A stretch of 64,000 nt of DNA from Ruminococcus turbiniformis (GTDB taxonomy: Bacteria > Bacillota > Clostridia > Lachnospirales > Lachnospiraceae). The DNA is taken from positions 1 through 64,000 of the forward strand of contig NZ_JAJEQX010000021.1 in NCBI RefSeq assembly GCF_020687545.1, read 5' to 3'. A model generated the notes under the pieces. The model did no database searches and was not told where the DNA came from. It saw only the letters and a program-made list of their open reading frames with translations. The position numbers and the translations under genes are program-made. This document shows, piece after piece, positions 17,513 through 26,544 of the stretch (within the stretch, counting starts at the first letter, position 1; each line of letters begins with the position of its first letter).

Positions 17513-20500
17513 TTATTTATCTATCACAACCGGACGTCTGCGGATCATTTTCAGCTCCATATTTTCTCCGTCTTCGCTGAATTTCTCGTCCACAACACAG
17601 ATGCATTTTTCCGTAAGCATCCGGATTGTTGCCTCATCATGGACCACATGGGTCCCTGCGCACAGGTTCAGATATTCCCCCTGCGCGGTCTCATCCGCCA
17701 CCTCGCTTGTGTAGGCCACCGTGGTGATCCACGGAAAACGGATTGACGGATACCGGTGTCCCGGATCGCTCTGAAACGGGATCCAGTAATTGATCATTTC
17801 TTTATAGTAGTCTGCCGGAAACAGCCCGGGCATCCATGCATGAGCATATGTCTCGAACTGTTCCGCCCACTCCCGGTTCCACCGCGCCATCTCGGGAACT
17901 TCGCCCACCGCATCCGCGATGATGTCCTCCATGGCTTTGTTCACCGCATAGCTGCTCCGGTATTCCGGATCAGAGACATACCAGAAATAACCGTACAAAA
18001 GCGACCGCGGCAGCCAGAACCCTTTGTATGACGGCGAAGTATACCCCGAAAACTGCTGTTCCCACTCATGGGTCGGCACTCCGTGATTGTCCACAACAAT
18101 ATCGGGAAGCGCTCTTTGCCACAGTCTCGTAAACCCATACGCTTCTGTGTGGATCGTGTCCTCGTGAAAGTATTCATTGTAGAACTCTTTTCCCACTGCA
18201 TTGAACCTCGCCACATGAAGCTTCCAGTACGGATTCTCTTTCTGCAGCTTATAATGAAGAGCCGCGCCGTCCACATTTTCCTCCGGGATCAGAATCAGAT
18301 CCAGCAGATCCGGAAGGTCTCTGTATTGATCCTCTGTCAGAATTTTCCTAAGCAGCAGGAACGCCGCATTTGTGGAGGATACTTCGTTGGCATGGTGCCG
18401 CGCGTTGATGATAAGCGACGGATGCGACGTCAGACGCTTTGTCCTCGACACATACCCTTTATCCCGCGGGAGAAGCTCGATAGCATAGATCTCTCTTCCC
18501 TCGTAGGAAACCCCGGCACGGAATACGGAGATGCCCGGCACATGCTTCAGTCTGCTGATAATTTTCAGGTAATCCCGGTAACCGATCACCTGATTTTCCA
18601 TCAGATCAATCTCTGTGATGGAGAGGTTTTTCTCCGGCTCACACCACGGGACAACCGGCACCTCCACGCTGAAGTCAGATGCCGTTCTCAATCGCAGAAT
18701 ATCAACGCCCGAGAGCGCTGCACATGTCTCATTCATTCCCCCTCGGATAAGCTCAGCCAGTTTCTCCGCACAGTCCGGCGGGACATTTGTCCGGAGTGTC
18801 ACCACGTTCTGCCCGTTTTCCACTGTGAGCGATTCCATAAAGAGCTCTGTCTCTTCCCTCCGGCGCGTCGGCTTCCAGACGCCGTCCTCCGTCTCAACAC
18901 AGAATCCGTCTTTTTCCCGGTCATAGAGAACCACCCGGAACTGCGGTCTTCCCTTTTTCTTCCGGATCACCGGGAGAATCAGTCCCGGAGCATCGAGAAT
19001 CTCTCCGCTCTTTCTCAGTCCGTAATTTTTAAAATAGTCCGAGCCCACAAAGTACAGATCCTCGTGAAGCGCATCCAGTGACGAGATCAGATCCTCTCTG
19101 GAATCCAGTTTCTCATCCGGCTCACTGGCTTCAACTTCCAGAACCAGACTTGAAAAAAGAGGCTGGTCCGCAGGATGGACTCCTCCCGGGTGTCTGCTTT
19201 CGATATAATTCATGCAGTCCGGAAGCACACTGCGCTGGTAGACGTCCCATATCTGTTCCAGATCCGTGCAGATCCGCTCATCCAGCACGCATTTTCCATT
19301 GATAAATGCGCGCACATAACCGGTGGACGGATGGACCTTTCCCATATCCGGAAACGCGTCCAGATACGGGCGCTCCGAGTACGCCGTCCTGTACGTCCCG
19401 CGAAAAACTTCTTTTCCCGCGGCGTCCCAGGCGGTACACAGATAAGTCGGCTCAGCCTCAGCCCCTTCGGCTCTCTGATCCGCCGCTCCGGCTTCTTCTT
19501 TTTCAAGGCGGCGGAAGAGCACATTTCCGCTGTCTGTGCCAAGACGCCTTACGATCTCATCTTTTATGGGGTAGAGTTCCTGAAGGAAACGGATCGGAAG
19601 ATCATACCACGCCTCCGGATTTCCCGCTCCCACATTGTTGTAAGACGGAAGTGCCCCGTTTTCTTCGTCCCTTTCTTCCGCTCCCTCCGGAAGGAAGGGA
19701 CGAAATGCCGTCTCCACCCGGACAGCCCTCTTTTCTTCCAGCACCGGAAGCACTTCTTCCCTAATCCAGGAATACCCCTGCTTGTACGCGCAGAGCACCC
19801 GGCATTTTCCGATCCGGGCACCTTTTTCCTCTGCCTGTGTGCAGACCGCCTTTTCCAGCTCCCTGCGCACATCCTCATCTTCACTCAAAGCCGCCTCGAG
19901 GATCAGTTCATCCCCCTCATGCAGCAACGGATAGAGCTTTTCATCGAGGAGTCCTTCCAGGACTTCTTTTTCCCAGGAAAGAGGATAACTCTTTTCGTAA
20001 ATCTTCTTTCCCGATTTGTAATTATGAAAGCGGATTACATCTGTCAGGGAACCCTTCCATCCAGATCCGTACTCTCCGGATCCGTGCTCTTCGGATCCAC
20101 ACTCCCGGTCTTCTGTCTCTTCCCACTTCTGCGCAAGCCAGGGCGAGACGTAGGCATCTGCCTTTTTCTTTCCCTCTGCCGCAATGACAGCGGCGAGAAG
20201 CTCCCCGTCTTCATTCCGGGCGCAGAACGTATCCGTCAGCTCTCTGAGGACACTCTCCCACTCTCTTCCCTGAGGCTGCATGGGGAATCCTCCGCAGAGA
20301 TCTGAGACAAATGTCTCAAGTTCACGTCCTCTCCCGGCGATTTTCACCCGTTTCGAGTCCCCGTCTTCCTCGTAAAAAATACCGCACTGCGGCGCATCTT
20401 CAAAATAAATTATATTTTCCGGTTCGAGGCCCTTTTTCACTTCTTCAATATAACGTACTAAAGTGCCGGAGTATGCGGTCGTCTCCATACCGAGACGAAA

Positions 20501-20875
20501 CGCAAGATTACACGCCGCTGCAAGCGTCGGGCTGTCAGGGTTCTCCGGAATACCGATCACCGCGTCAAGCCTGTCCGCAAGGCCGTCCTGATTCTCATCC
20601 TTTAATAAGAATCCCGGAGAGAACAGTTTCTCCAGCCCCTTTTTCTTCCTCCAGTCAGACTCTGGCAGAATCCCCGGCGCGTCTGATGCAGCCCTGTACT
20701 CTTCCGGCATCTCCTCCGGGCGGGCCTTTCTGCCGCTGCCTGCTGCCTTACGCTGTCCGCTGTTCCGCTCTTCGACAGTGTCCGGCAGTGATCCGGAAAC
20801 ATACACCGGAAACAGAGCCACCTCCGTATAAAAACCCTCGGCGAAGGCACGGCGCACTGCTTCTTTTCCTCTCAT
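17513..20875 (-). CDS. Large M14-family zinc carboxypeptidase
   Basis: This 1120-aa protein has its M14 peptidase domain at about residues 760-1090. The zinc ligands are in RHHANEVSS (HxxE, about H828 and E831) and the third His in VVDNHGVPTHEW (about H931), with YTSPSYKGFW and a downstream acidic region where the catalytic Glu is expected. The N-terminal half includes a calcium-loop-like DENQDGLADRLD (about 92-103) and no signal peptide I can see, so it is probably cytoplasmic or exported by another route. Its length is far above simple carboxypeptidases (300-450 aa), and the function of the N-terminal 700 residues is unknown. It is the first gene of the operon with DUF969, DUF979 and pcp. 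Confidence 0.85.
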   Translation of the reverse strand: MRGKEAVRRAFAEGFYTEVALFPVYVSGSLPDTVEERNSGQRKAAGSGRKARPEEMPEEYRAASDAPGILPESDWRKKKGLEKLFSPGFLLKDENQDGLADRLDAVIGIPENPDSPTLAAACNLAFRLGMETTAYSGTLVRYIEEVKKGLEPENIIYFEDAPQCGIFYEEDGDSKRVKIAGRGRELETFVSDLCGGFPMQPQGREWESVLRELTDTFCARNEDGELLAAVIAAEGKKKADAYVSPWLAQKWEETEDRECGSEEHGSGEYGSGWKGSLTDVIRFHNYKSGKKIYEKSYPLSWEKEVLEGLLDEKLYPLLHEGDELILEAALSEDEDVRRELEKAVCTQAEEKGARIGKCRVLCAYKQGYSWIREEVLPVLEEKRAVRVETAFRPFLPEGAEERDEENGALPSYNNVGAGNPEAWYDLPIRFLQELYPIKDEIVRRLGTDSGNVLFRRLEKEEAGAADQRAEGAEAEPTYLCTAWDAAGKEVFRGTYRTAYSERPYLDAFPDMGKVHPSTGYVRAFINGKCVLDERICTDLEQIWDVYQRSVLPDCMNYIESRHPGGVHPADQPLFSSLVLEVEASEPDEKLDSREDLISSLDALHEDLYFVGSDYFKNYGLRKSGEILDAPGLILPVIRKKKGRPQFRVVLYDREKDGFCVETEDGVWKPTRRREETELFMESLTVENGQNVVTLRTNVPPDCAEKLAELIRGGMNETCAALSGVDILRLRTASDFSVEVPVVPWCEPEKNLSITEIDLMENQVIGYRDYLKIISRLKHVPGISVFRAGVSYEGREIYAIELLPRDKGYVSRTKRLTSHPSLIINARHHANEVSSTNAAFLLLRKILTEDQYRDLPDLLDLILIPEENVDGAALHYKLQKENPYWKLHVARFNAVGKEFYNEYFHEDTIHTEAYGFTRLWQRALPDIVVDNHGVPTHEWEQQFSGYTSPSYKGFWLPRSLLYGYFWYVSDPEYRSSYAVNKAMEDIIADAVGEVPEMARWNREWAEQFETYAHAWMPGLFPADYYKEMINYWIPFQSDPGHRYPSIRFPWITTVAYTSEVADETAQGEYLNLCAGTHVVHDEATIRMLTEKCICVVDEKFSEDGENMELKMIRRRPVVIDK

Positions 20876-20929
20876 CTTTCTTCCTTTCAGATATACAGTT
20901 GTTCACGTTTCACGCATATAATATTATGT

Positions 20930-20959
20930 ATTGTATCATCCGACTCACTTGTTTGGCAA
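20930..20959 (-). promoter_or_regulatory. Promoter of the M14-DUF969-DUF979-pcp operon
   Basis: TTGCCA (20959-20954), an 18-bp spacer and TACAAT (20935-20930) on the minus strand place the start about 48 nt before the M14 ATG. It sits directly downstream of three operator-like repeats (20965-21025). Confidence 0.6.
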
Positions 20960-20964
20960 GAGTG

Positions 20965-21025
20965 TGTCAATTGATCTGTCAAGCACAATGTCAATCGATC
21001 TTCCTAAGCGCAGTGTCAGCTGATC
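20965..21025 (-). repeat. Three tandem GATCNNYTGACA repeats upstream of the peptidase operon
   Basis: On the minus strand, GATCAGCTGACA (21025-21014), GATCGATTGACA (21000-20989) and GATCAATTGACA (20976-20965) recur with periods of 25 and 24 bp. The first two are followed by TTGYGCTT/CTGCGCTT-type sequence. The first copy contains the sbcC stop codon. The regular spacing on about the same helical face just upstream of a promoter suggests binding sites for a regulator of the peptidase operon. Confidence 0.65.
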
Positions 21026-24000
21026 TGCCAGCGCACATGGCTTCCTCTCTCATCTTTGCTGACAATCAGCTGATCTTCGATCTCCTGCTTCAGCTCTGTC
21101 ACATGAGAGATAATTCCGATCATTCTTGATCCGCCTGCCATATTTTTGAGAATCCTGACTGCATTTCCCCTGGAGTGTTCGTCCAGCGATCCAAACCCCT
21201 CATCGATAAACATCATGTCCAGATGAACGGACGCAGCGCTCTTCTGAATCTGGTCCGCCATCCCAAGCGCAAGAGAAAGCGCCGCCATAAACGACTCTCC
21301 TCCGGACAGAGTTCGCACCTCACGCTCTTTTCCGGTCACTGTCGAATAAACCATCAGATCAAGCCCGCGGTTCTTTCCTTTTCCAGCCTGACTGATATCG
21401 CACATGCGCAGTTCAAACTGCCCTGCCGACATCTCGCTGAAACGTCGGTTCGCCGCGCGCAGAATCTGTTCCAGATAATAGCGCTGCACAAACGTCTCAA
21501 TATCCATACGTGAGCCGGTTACATTTCCGGAGAGCAGACTGTAAAGGTCATCGATCCGCTTGTGCTCTGCCATAACCTTTCCCCGCTCTTCCATAACCGG
21601 CCTGAGGGCATGGTATACCGCTTCGTCCGACCGCAGATATTCTCTGATCTTCTCCTGATGCTCCTGCGCTTTCTCCATCCGTTCTTTTGCGCCGTCTCTG
21701 GCAGCGGTCAGTTCATCCGCCGACGGACGCCTGCGGCTATTTATCACTTTTTGAGCCAGTTCTATCCTGCCTGCCGCAGCCGCTTTTTTCTGGCGGTAGC
21801 TGTCGATCCGTTCCCGAAGCGCAGCGGTTTCCGCCTGCTCATATTTTCCGGTCAGCGCTTTCCATTCCTGCTCCGACAGATCTTTTTCTTCCATCTGATT
21901 TTCGTACACATACTTTCTGTCCGCACTCTCTTTCTCCTGAACAGGGATTTCTGCCCGGTAACGCTCCATCAGAGTCTCCGCGTTCTCTTTCGCTGATTTT
22001 GCCTCCTGCTCTTTTTCCTGCGCCCGGCGGTATTCTTTCTCTGCACGGGTCTTCTTCTCAAGAGCGCTCTGCCTTGCTGCCGCTGCCTGCTCTTCATCCT
22101 CATACTCCCGGGAATCCTCAAGTTCAGACAGAGACGCCCGAATCCCAGCAAGCTTCGTCATTTCCTCAACCAGGCTCTGCTCCGCCTGTTCGGACAACGT
22201 TTTCAGCTCCGCCTTTTTCCCTTCTATTCCCAGCAGGTTTTTCTGAAGTTCTTTCCGGATCTTAATCTCTTCTGCAAGTCTCCTGCCCTCCCGGTCAAGA
22301 GACTGCCGCCAGAGCAACAGCCGCTCTTCCGCTGCGGAGATTTCTCTGTCCTTCTGCATAGCAGAGATGTCACCGCTGTCCTTAAATCTCTGCCAGAGCT
22401 TCTGAACCTTTTCCTCCCTGTTTCTTTCCTTTTCCTGCAGCAGGGCCTGGGCCGACTGTGAGGCAGACGCAGCCTTCTCCTGTTCTGCTCTCAGACGGTT
22501 CACCTCTTCACCGAGTTTATCGAGGGATTCTCTCGTAATCTCCCGGTGTTCCTCATCGAGTTCGCATGGATGCGGATGTTCAAGAGAGCCGCATACCGGG
22601 CATGGCTGCCCCGGCTTCAGCTGTTCTCGGGCAATAAACCCGGCCTGTGTGTTGAGAAAGATTCTCCTCACCGATTCATACTCCGCGTGCTTCTCCTCAT
22701 AAATACTGCTTGCACGGGCAAAAGCCTGTCCCGTTTTTTCTGCTGCCTCACGCTGTTCTGCCGCAGCGTTCTCTGCCTCTTTTGCCGCCGTGATATCCGC
22801 CGCAGTCTCATCCGCCTTTGCACACTTCGCCTGCCACCGTTCATAAGCAGCCTCCGTTCCGGACAGTTCTTCAGTCTTTTGCCGCCATTCCCGCTCGTTT
22901 TTCTCACACTGCTGCAGAGCTTTCCCTGCTTCGGCAGACGCCTGCTCCGCTTCTTTGCAGCGCCGGACAGAATCCGCCTCCTCGTTCCGCATTTTCTTAA
23001 TTCTGCGCAGTACGCCAAGCGCGTTTTCGACCCGCTCATCAACTTTCGTGAACTGCGCCGTCTCAAGCCTGCAGATTTCATCTTTTTCCTGCGCTTCTTC
23101 TCTTCTTTCTCTGTGCTTCTCCACAAGATTGGGATATGATTTTTCCAGCTCGGAAAGCCTTTGTTTCGTCTCCTCTGCTGCGCGGACAGAATCCATATAT
23201 CTGCGGTAAACAGCCTGAATCTGATATGCATCGTCAATCTGTACAGCCAGCTCCGCTGCCGCGTTCATATCCGGCTCTGCCTGAAGACATTCATCCAGTT
23301 CCCTCCGTGCCTGCTCAAGCTCCTCAAACCGGGCAATCAGCTGCATCCCCTCTGTACATTCATCCCGCTTTGCCAGGTATTGCGCGTTCGCCTTAGCATA
23401 CACTTCAGATGCACTGTCATACTGCTTTTTCAGCGAATCGCAAAGTGCAGACAGTTCATCCAGAAAATGCTCCATCTCCACCACGGAGAGTCTGTCAGAA
23501 CCTGTAATGCGTCTCTTAAGATCCGTAATCTCTTCCGCCCGCTCCCACGTCTCCGGCACCGCCGCATGAGACACTTCTGTCTGGCACACAGTCCGGATCT
23601 GGGCGATCTCCTGCTGTTTTTCCTTTCTCCTGCGTGCAAGTTCTTCCACGATTTTCCCGTAAATCTCCGTGTGAAACAGTTTTCGGAAGATCACTTTTTT
23701 GTCGTCTGATTTCGCCCGGAGAACTTCCATAAACTCTCCCTGCGCAATCATGGCCACCTGCCTGAACTGACTTTTCGTAAGCCCTGCTATCTCTTCAAGC
23801 TTCCGGTCTGTCTCTTTCGGCGGGTATTCCGTACCGTCCGGCAGGATCAGAGAGACACTTCCACTCTCTTCTTTCAGGCCTTTCCCCCTCTTCAGCGGCC
23901 GGAAATGTCTCGGAACGCGGCGGACCATATACACAGCTCTCTCCGCAACAGAGTCGTTTCCCTCAGAAAAGACAAGTTCCACGAACGGTTCCACCCCGGA

Positions 24001-24219
24001 CTCCACATACTGGCTCTGGAGTTCTGTTCCGTCCTTCCTGTTCGTACCGGAACTGGCCTCGCCGTAGAGCGCAAACACAATCGCGTCAAAGATGGTTGTC
24101 TTGCCCGCACCTGTATCCCCGGTAATCAGAAACAGATTCTGATTCGTCTTCTCAAAGTTGATCTCCGTCTTCTGCCCGTAGGAGCCAAATGCCTGCATTG
24201 TCAGTCTCAGCGGTCTCAT
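21016..24219 (-). CDS. sbcC: Exonuclease SbcC subunit
   Basis: SbcC is the SMC/Rad50-like ATPase of the SbcCD nuclease, which opens hairpins and blocked DNA ends. The 1067-aa protein has an N-terminal Walker A (LITGDTGAGKTTIFDAI), two long coiled-coil arms rich in E/K/A, a central zinc hook CPVCGSLEHPHPC at about residue 540, and a C-terminal ABC signature (VRTLSGGESFMAALSLALGM) with Walker B (LDMMFIDEGFGSLDE). It starts 1 nt after the sbcD stop. Hairpin cleavage is relevant here given the large palindromes nearby. Confidence 0.96.
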   Translation of the reverse strand: MRPLRLTMQAFGSYGQKTEINFEKTNQNLFLITGDTGAGKTTIFDAIVFALYGEASSGTNRKDGTELQSQYVESGVEPFVELVFSEGNDSVAERAVYMVRRVPRHFRPLKRGKGLKEESGSVSLILPDGTEYPPKETDRKLEEIAGLTKSQFRQVAMIAQGEFMEVLRAKSDDKKVIFRKLFHTEIYGKIVEELARRRKEKQQEIAQIRTVCQTEVSHAAVPETWERAEEITDLKRRITGSDRLSVVEMEHFLDELSALCDSLKKQYDSASEVYAKANAQYLAKRDECTEGMQLIARFEELEQARRELDECLQAEPDMNAAAELAVQIDDAYQIQAVYRRYMDSVRAAEETKQRLSELEKSYPNLVEKHRERREEAQEKDEICRLETAQFTKVDERVENALGVLRRIKKMRNEEADSVRRCKEAEQASAEAGKALQQCEKNEREWRQKTEELSGTEAAYERWQAKCAKADETAADITAAKEAENAAAEQREAAEKTGQAFARASSIYEEKHAEYESVRRIFLNTQAGFIAREQLKPGQPCPVCGSLEHPHPCELDEEHREITRESLDKLGEEVNRLRAEQEKAASASQSAQALLQEKERNREEKVQKLWQRFKDSGDISAMQKDREISAAEERLLLWRQSLDREGRRLAEEIKIRKELQKNLLGIEGKKAELKTLSEQAEQSLVEEMTKLAGIRASLSELEDSREYEDEEQAAAARQSALEKKTRAEKEYRRAQEKEQEAKSAKENAETLMERYRAEIPVQEKESADRKYVYENQMEEKDLSEQEWKALTGKYEQAETAALRERIDSYRQKKAAAAGRIELAQKVINSRRRPSADELTAARDGAKERMEKAQEHQEKIREYLRSDEAVYHALRPVMEERGKVMAEHKRIDDLYSLLSGNVTGSRMDIETFVQRYYLEQILRAANRRFSEMSAGQFELRMCDISQAGKGKNRGLDLMVYSTVTGKEREVRTLSGGESFMAALSLALGMADQIQKSAASVHLDMMFIDEGFGSLDEHSRGNAVRILKNMAGGSRMIGIISHVTELKQEIEDQLIVSKDERGSHVRWQIS

Positions 24220-24220
24220 C

Positions 24221-25369
24221 TCACATTCCCTCCTGTACTGTATTGATCACATCGCGCAGAAGCTCCTCTTCTTCCGCATTTACATTTTTCAGGAAAGAAC
24301 AGCACAGCTCGAAAGGATCCAGCTCCTCCTCCGGGACATATTCTGCGCTGTAATCCGCTGTCCTCTCTGTTTCCCTGCGAATTTCCAGAAGGAATGGAAA
24401 CGCACTGCGAAGCCTGTCCTGCATGTCAAGCACATCCAGATCTACCTTGTCAGTGAGAATCACTGTCGTAAAATCGGCGCATGCCTGCTCAAGCACCTCT
24501 CCAAGGCTGCCCCTGACAACACGGATCTGACGGAGCGGCGTAAGAGGAATCACTTCTGTCCTCACATCACCTTTTTCTCCCATCTCGACGGAAATGATTC
24601 CCTTCTGCTGTCCCGCCTCGCTGACAGAGCAGGCAAGGGGAGTCCCGCAGTACCGGCACAGCTCGCCTCCCACTTTCATCGGCTTGTGGATATGGCCAAG
24701 CGCCGCATAGTCAAACGCTTTTAATATGTCTGCCGACACTTCATCGATATTTCCGACCGTGCGGATCTCCGAATCCATCCGCTCCACTTCTTCTGCATTT
24801 TTCCCTTTCGGAAGATAGAACTGATGGCTGACAATCACATTTCTCTGTGAATCATCAATCTCCTCCCGCTCGATCAGACGGCACAGTGTGTCATTGTAAG
24901 ACAGGCTGTTTCCGTTATCATCCGTCCCCACAACGAGCCGGACCATAGACGGCCTGACAAAGGGGAGGAGATAAAAGTTCACGTCGCCGTACTCGTCAGA
25001 CAGAACCACCCGCTCGATGTGTTCCTCCTCTGTTCTCGGAGGAAGACCGATCATGTACACATTTTGCCGCGAGAGAACACTGCGGAAACAGTTTAAGCGG
25101 GAACCGCTGTCGTGATTCCCGCTGATGAGCATGATCCGCGTCCCGGGGAGCGCGGATGTCAGCCCTTCGATAAAATGATCGAACACTTCCACCGCCTCCG
25201 CCGACGGAACCGCTTTGTCATAAATGTCTCCCGCTATGACAACCGCGTCCGGCTGCTCGCGCAGGGCAATGTCTGTAATCTGCTGTAAAATATATTCCTG
25301 ATCTTCTTTGAGATCACGGTTCATAAGCTTCAGACCGATGTGAAGGTCTGAGAGATGGAAAAATTTCAA
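24221..25369 (-). CDS. sbcD: Exonuclease SbcD subunit
   Basis: SbcD is the calcineurin-like phosphoesterase (Mre11 type) of the SbcCD complex. It has metal-binding motifs FFHLSDLHIGLKL, VIAGDIYDKAVPS, ISGNHDSGSRL, IVSHQFYL and ALGHIHKPMKVG in the family order. The 382-aa length is normal. The start codon is TTG at 25369, 7 nt after GGAGG; no ATG lies nearby in frame. It is transcribed from its own promoter at 25417-25445. Confidence 0.96.
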   Translation of the reverse strand: MKFFHLSDLHIGLKLMNRDLKEDQEYILQQITDIALREQPDAVVIAGDIYDKAVPSAEAVEVFDHFIEGLTSALPGTRIMLISGNHDSGSRLNCFRSVLSRQNVYMIGLPPRTEEEHIERVVLSDEYGDVNFYLLPFVRPSMVRLVVGTDDNGNSLSYNDTLCRLIEREEIDDSQRNVIVSHQFYLPKGKNAEEVERMDSEIRTVGNIDEVSADILKAFDYAALGHIHKPMKVGGELCRYCGTPLACSVSEAGQQKGIISVEMGEKGDVRTEVIPLTPLRQIRVVRGSLGEVLEQACADFTTVILTDKVDLDVLDMQDRLRSAFPFLLEIRRETERTADYSAEYVPEEELDPFELCCSFLKNVNAEEEELLRDVINTVQEGM

Positions 25370-25416
25370 TTGAGTTCCTCCCTGATTGCGCTGTTGTGTT
25401 TTTTCTTTGCAGGATT

Positions 25417-25445
25417 AGTATAGCATGGAAAGATACCAAAATCAA
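25417..25445 (-). promoter_or_regulatory. sbcDC promoter
   Basis: TTGATT (25445-25440), a 17-bp spacer and TATACT (25422-25417) on the minus strand. The -35 box overlaps the T-tract of the upstream terminator. Confidence 0.75.
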
Positions 25446-25476
25446 AAAGCCTCCCAGAACAAATGTCCTGAGAGGC
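25444..25476 (-). terminator. Terminator before sbcDC
   Basis: A 13-bp stem (GCCTCTCAGGACA with TGTTCTGGGAGGC, including G-T pairs) is followed by TTTTTGATTTT on the minus strand. It shields sbcDC from minus-strand transcripts arriving from the mobile element on the right. Confidence 0.85.
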
Positions 25477-25673
25477 CATGCATCGCCTTGCGGCGTTGTG
25501 AAGCGTATGCTGTTGTATTTGATTAACGTTTGGGTAACCGAAAATGGCGGAAATACGGGGATTCTACAGGGATTTGTTGCAGATGCGTTACAAACCGTCG
25601 AAGACTGAATGCGATTGAGGACACCTCTCTAATTAGTTTCTTTCAACCCGTTTCATTCTTCACAAATCCCCTG
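25477..25673. other. Left junction region of the integrative mobilizable element, no gene seen
   Basis: About 200 bp without a supportable gene. It contains TTGTTGCAGATGCGTTACAAAC (split here as TTGTTGCA-GATGC-GTTACAAAC) at 25574-25595, which matches 19 of 22 positions of 35431-35452 just after the integrase stop, in the same orientation. These may be related attachment-arm sites at the two ends of the element. Confidence 0.4.
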
Positions 25674-25850
25674 TTACCGGTTTAACACTTTAGAAATAAT
25701 ATCTCCAAAAAATCCTATTGATGCTTTCCTATCAGCCAATGCCTCTGCTAGAGTGTATTCTCCATAAACTCGCTCAACATCTTCTTCCTGCCACACGTCA
25801 CCTATTTCTTCCATCTCTTCAATAAATTCTTCAACATCTCTTTTATCCAT
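25674..25850 (-). CDS. 58-aa acidic protein, last gene of the cysteine-rich operon
   Basis: A complete small reading frame runs from ATG at 25850 to TAA at 25676-25674. It begins MDKRDVEEFIEEMEEIGDVW and ends GDIISKVLNR. It is acidic and mostly helical with a WQEEDVERVYGEYTLAEAL middle. It lies 22 nt after the 107-aa zinc-ribbon gene in the same direction, preceded by GGAGCG. I recognise no family. Its position suggests that it belongs to the operon. Confidence 0.6.
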   Translation of the reverse strand: MDKRDVEEFIEEMEEIGDVWQEEDVERVYGEYTLAEALADRKASIGFFGDIISKVLNR

Positions 25851-25872
25851 ATATAATTATCGCTCCTATTCT

Positions 25873-26196
25873 TTACCAAACATTATCCTTGGTAATGTCA
25901 TTAACATATCCACATTCTGTACATGTCCATTCATTATCATATGGATTAAAATTCAATTGATCGTTTAAATATGCACCGCACTCATCACAGTACCAGTCAA
26001 TCTCTAATGTTTTTTCAACATTCCCATGTTTATCTAACTGCAACTGGTCGCCATGAATTTCGTATCCACACGAAGAACAAACCCAAAGCGCTTCATCTTC
26101 ATCCCAGTAGGCGCATGCATTACATACCGGGCATTTAACTCCATCAGAATAATCCTTATTAGACAAAGCATCCAATAAACTTTCAAAAAAGCTCAT
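25873..26196 (-). CDS. Double zinc-ribbon protein (107 aa), function unknown
   Basis: Four cysteine pairs are visible: CPVCNAC, CSSCGYEIHG, YCDECGAYL and CTECGYVND. Together they form two zinc ribbons. A short helical N-terminus (MSFFESLLDALSNKDYSDG) precedes them. There is no signal peptide, so it is probably cytoplasmic. It is one of three consecutive cysteine-rich proteins in the AT-rich cargo operon of the mobilizable element. Zinc ribbons of this kind often bind nucleic acid or protein partners, but no specific role can be read. Confidence 0.75.
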   Translation of the reverse strand: MSFFESLLDALSNKDYSDGVKCPVCNACAYWDEDEALWVCSSCGYEIHGDQLQLDKHGNVEKTLEIDWYCDECGAYLNDQLNFNPYDNEWTCTECGYVNDITKDNVW

Positions 26197-26254
26197 TTTT
26201 CACCCCTACGCTTTCTCTTTTATTTTCTAAATACAACGATAATCACATAACCTA

Positions 26255-26458
26255 TTAATCATCAAATATTTTGCAACTTGTTTTACACTGAGGATATGGA
26301 CCTCCACATGCAGCACAACCTTCTGGAACATAATTTTCATCAATATCATATGCATATTCTGAATAGTCACAATCTGTACATTCATAATAGCATACACCTT
26401 CATCCCAATCTTCAGTTATAATGATATCTCCACCGCATTCTGGACACACATCTGGCAT
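26255..26458 (-). CDS. Small zinc-ribbon protein (67 aa), function unknown
   Basis: The N-terminal CPECGGDIIITEDWDEGVC followed by CTDCDYSEY is a standard CxxC...CxxC ribbon. A second cluster GCAACGGPYPQCKTSC follows. The protein is very acidic. ATG at 26458 is preceded by AAGGAGGAAAG. It lies between the anchored repeat protein and the 107-aa zinc-ribbon protein, on the same strand, and shares the AT-rich composition of the cargo operon. Confidence 0.75.
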   Translation of the reverse strand: MPDVCPECGGDIIITEDWDEGVCYYECTDCDYSEYAYDIDENYVPEGCAACGGPYPQCKTSCKIFDD

Positions 26459-26544
26459 ACCACTTTCCTCCTTATACTTAGAACATATCTTTCCAAAGCA
26501 ACATGTAATCTTTGGATTTTATAAAAATAATATTGATTATAAAG

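Noticed and set aside
25396..25608. 70-codon plus-strand frame next to sbcD
   Set aside because: It crosses the sbcDC promoter and a terminator and resembles no protein.
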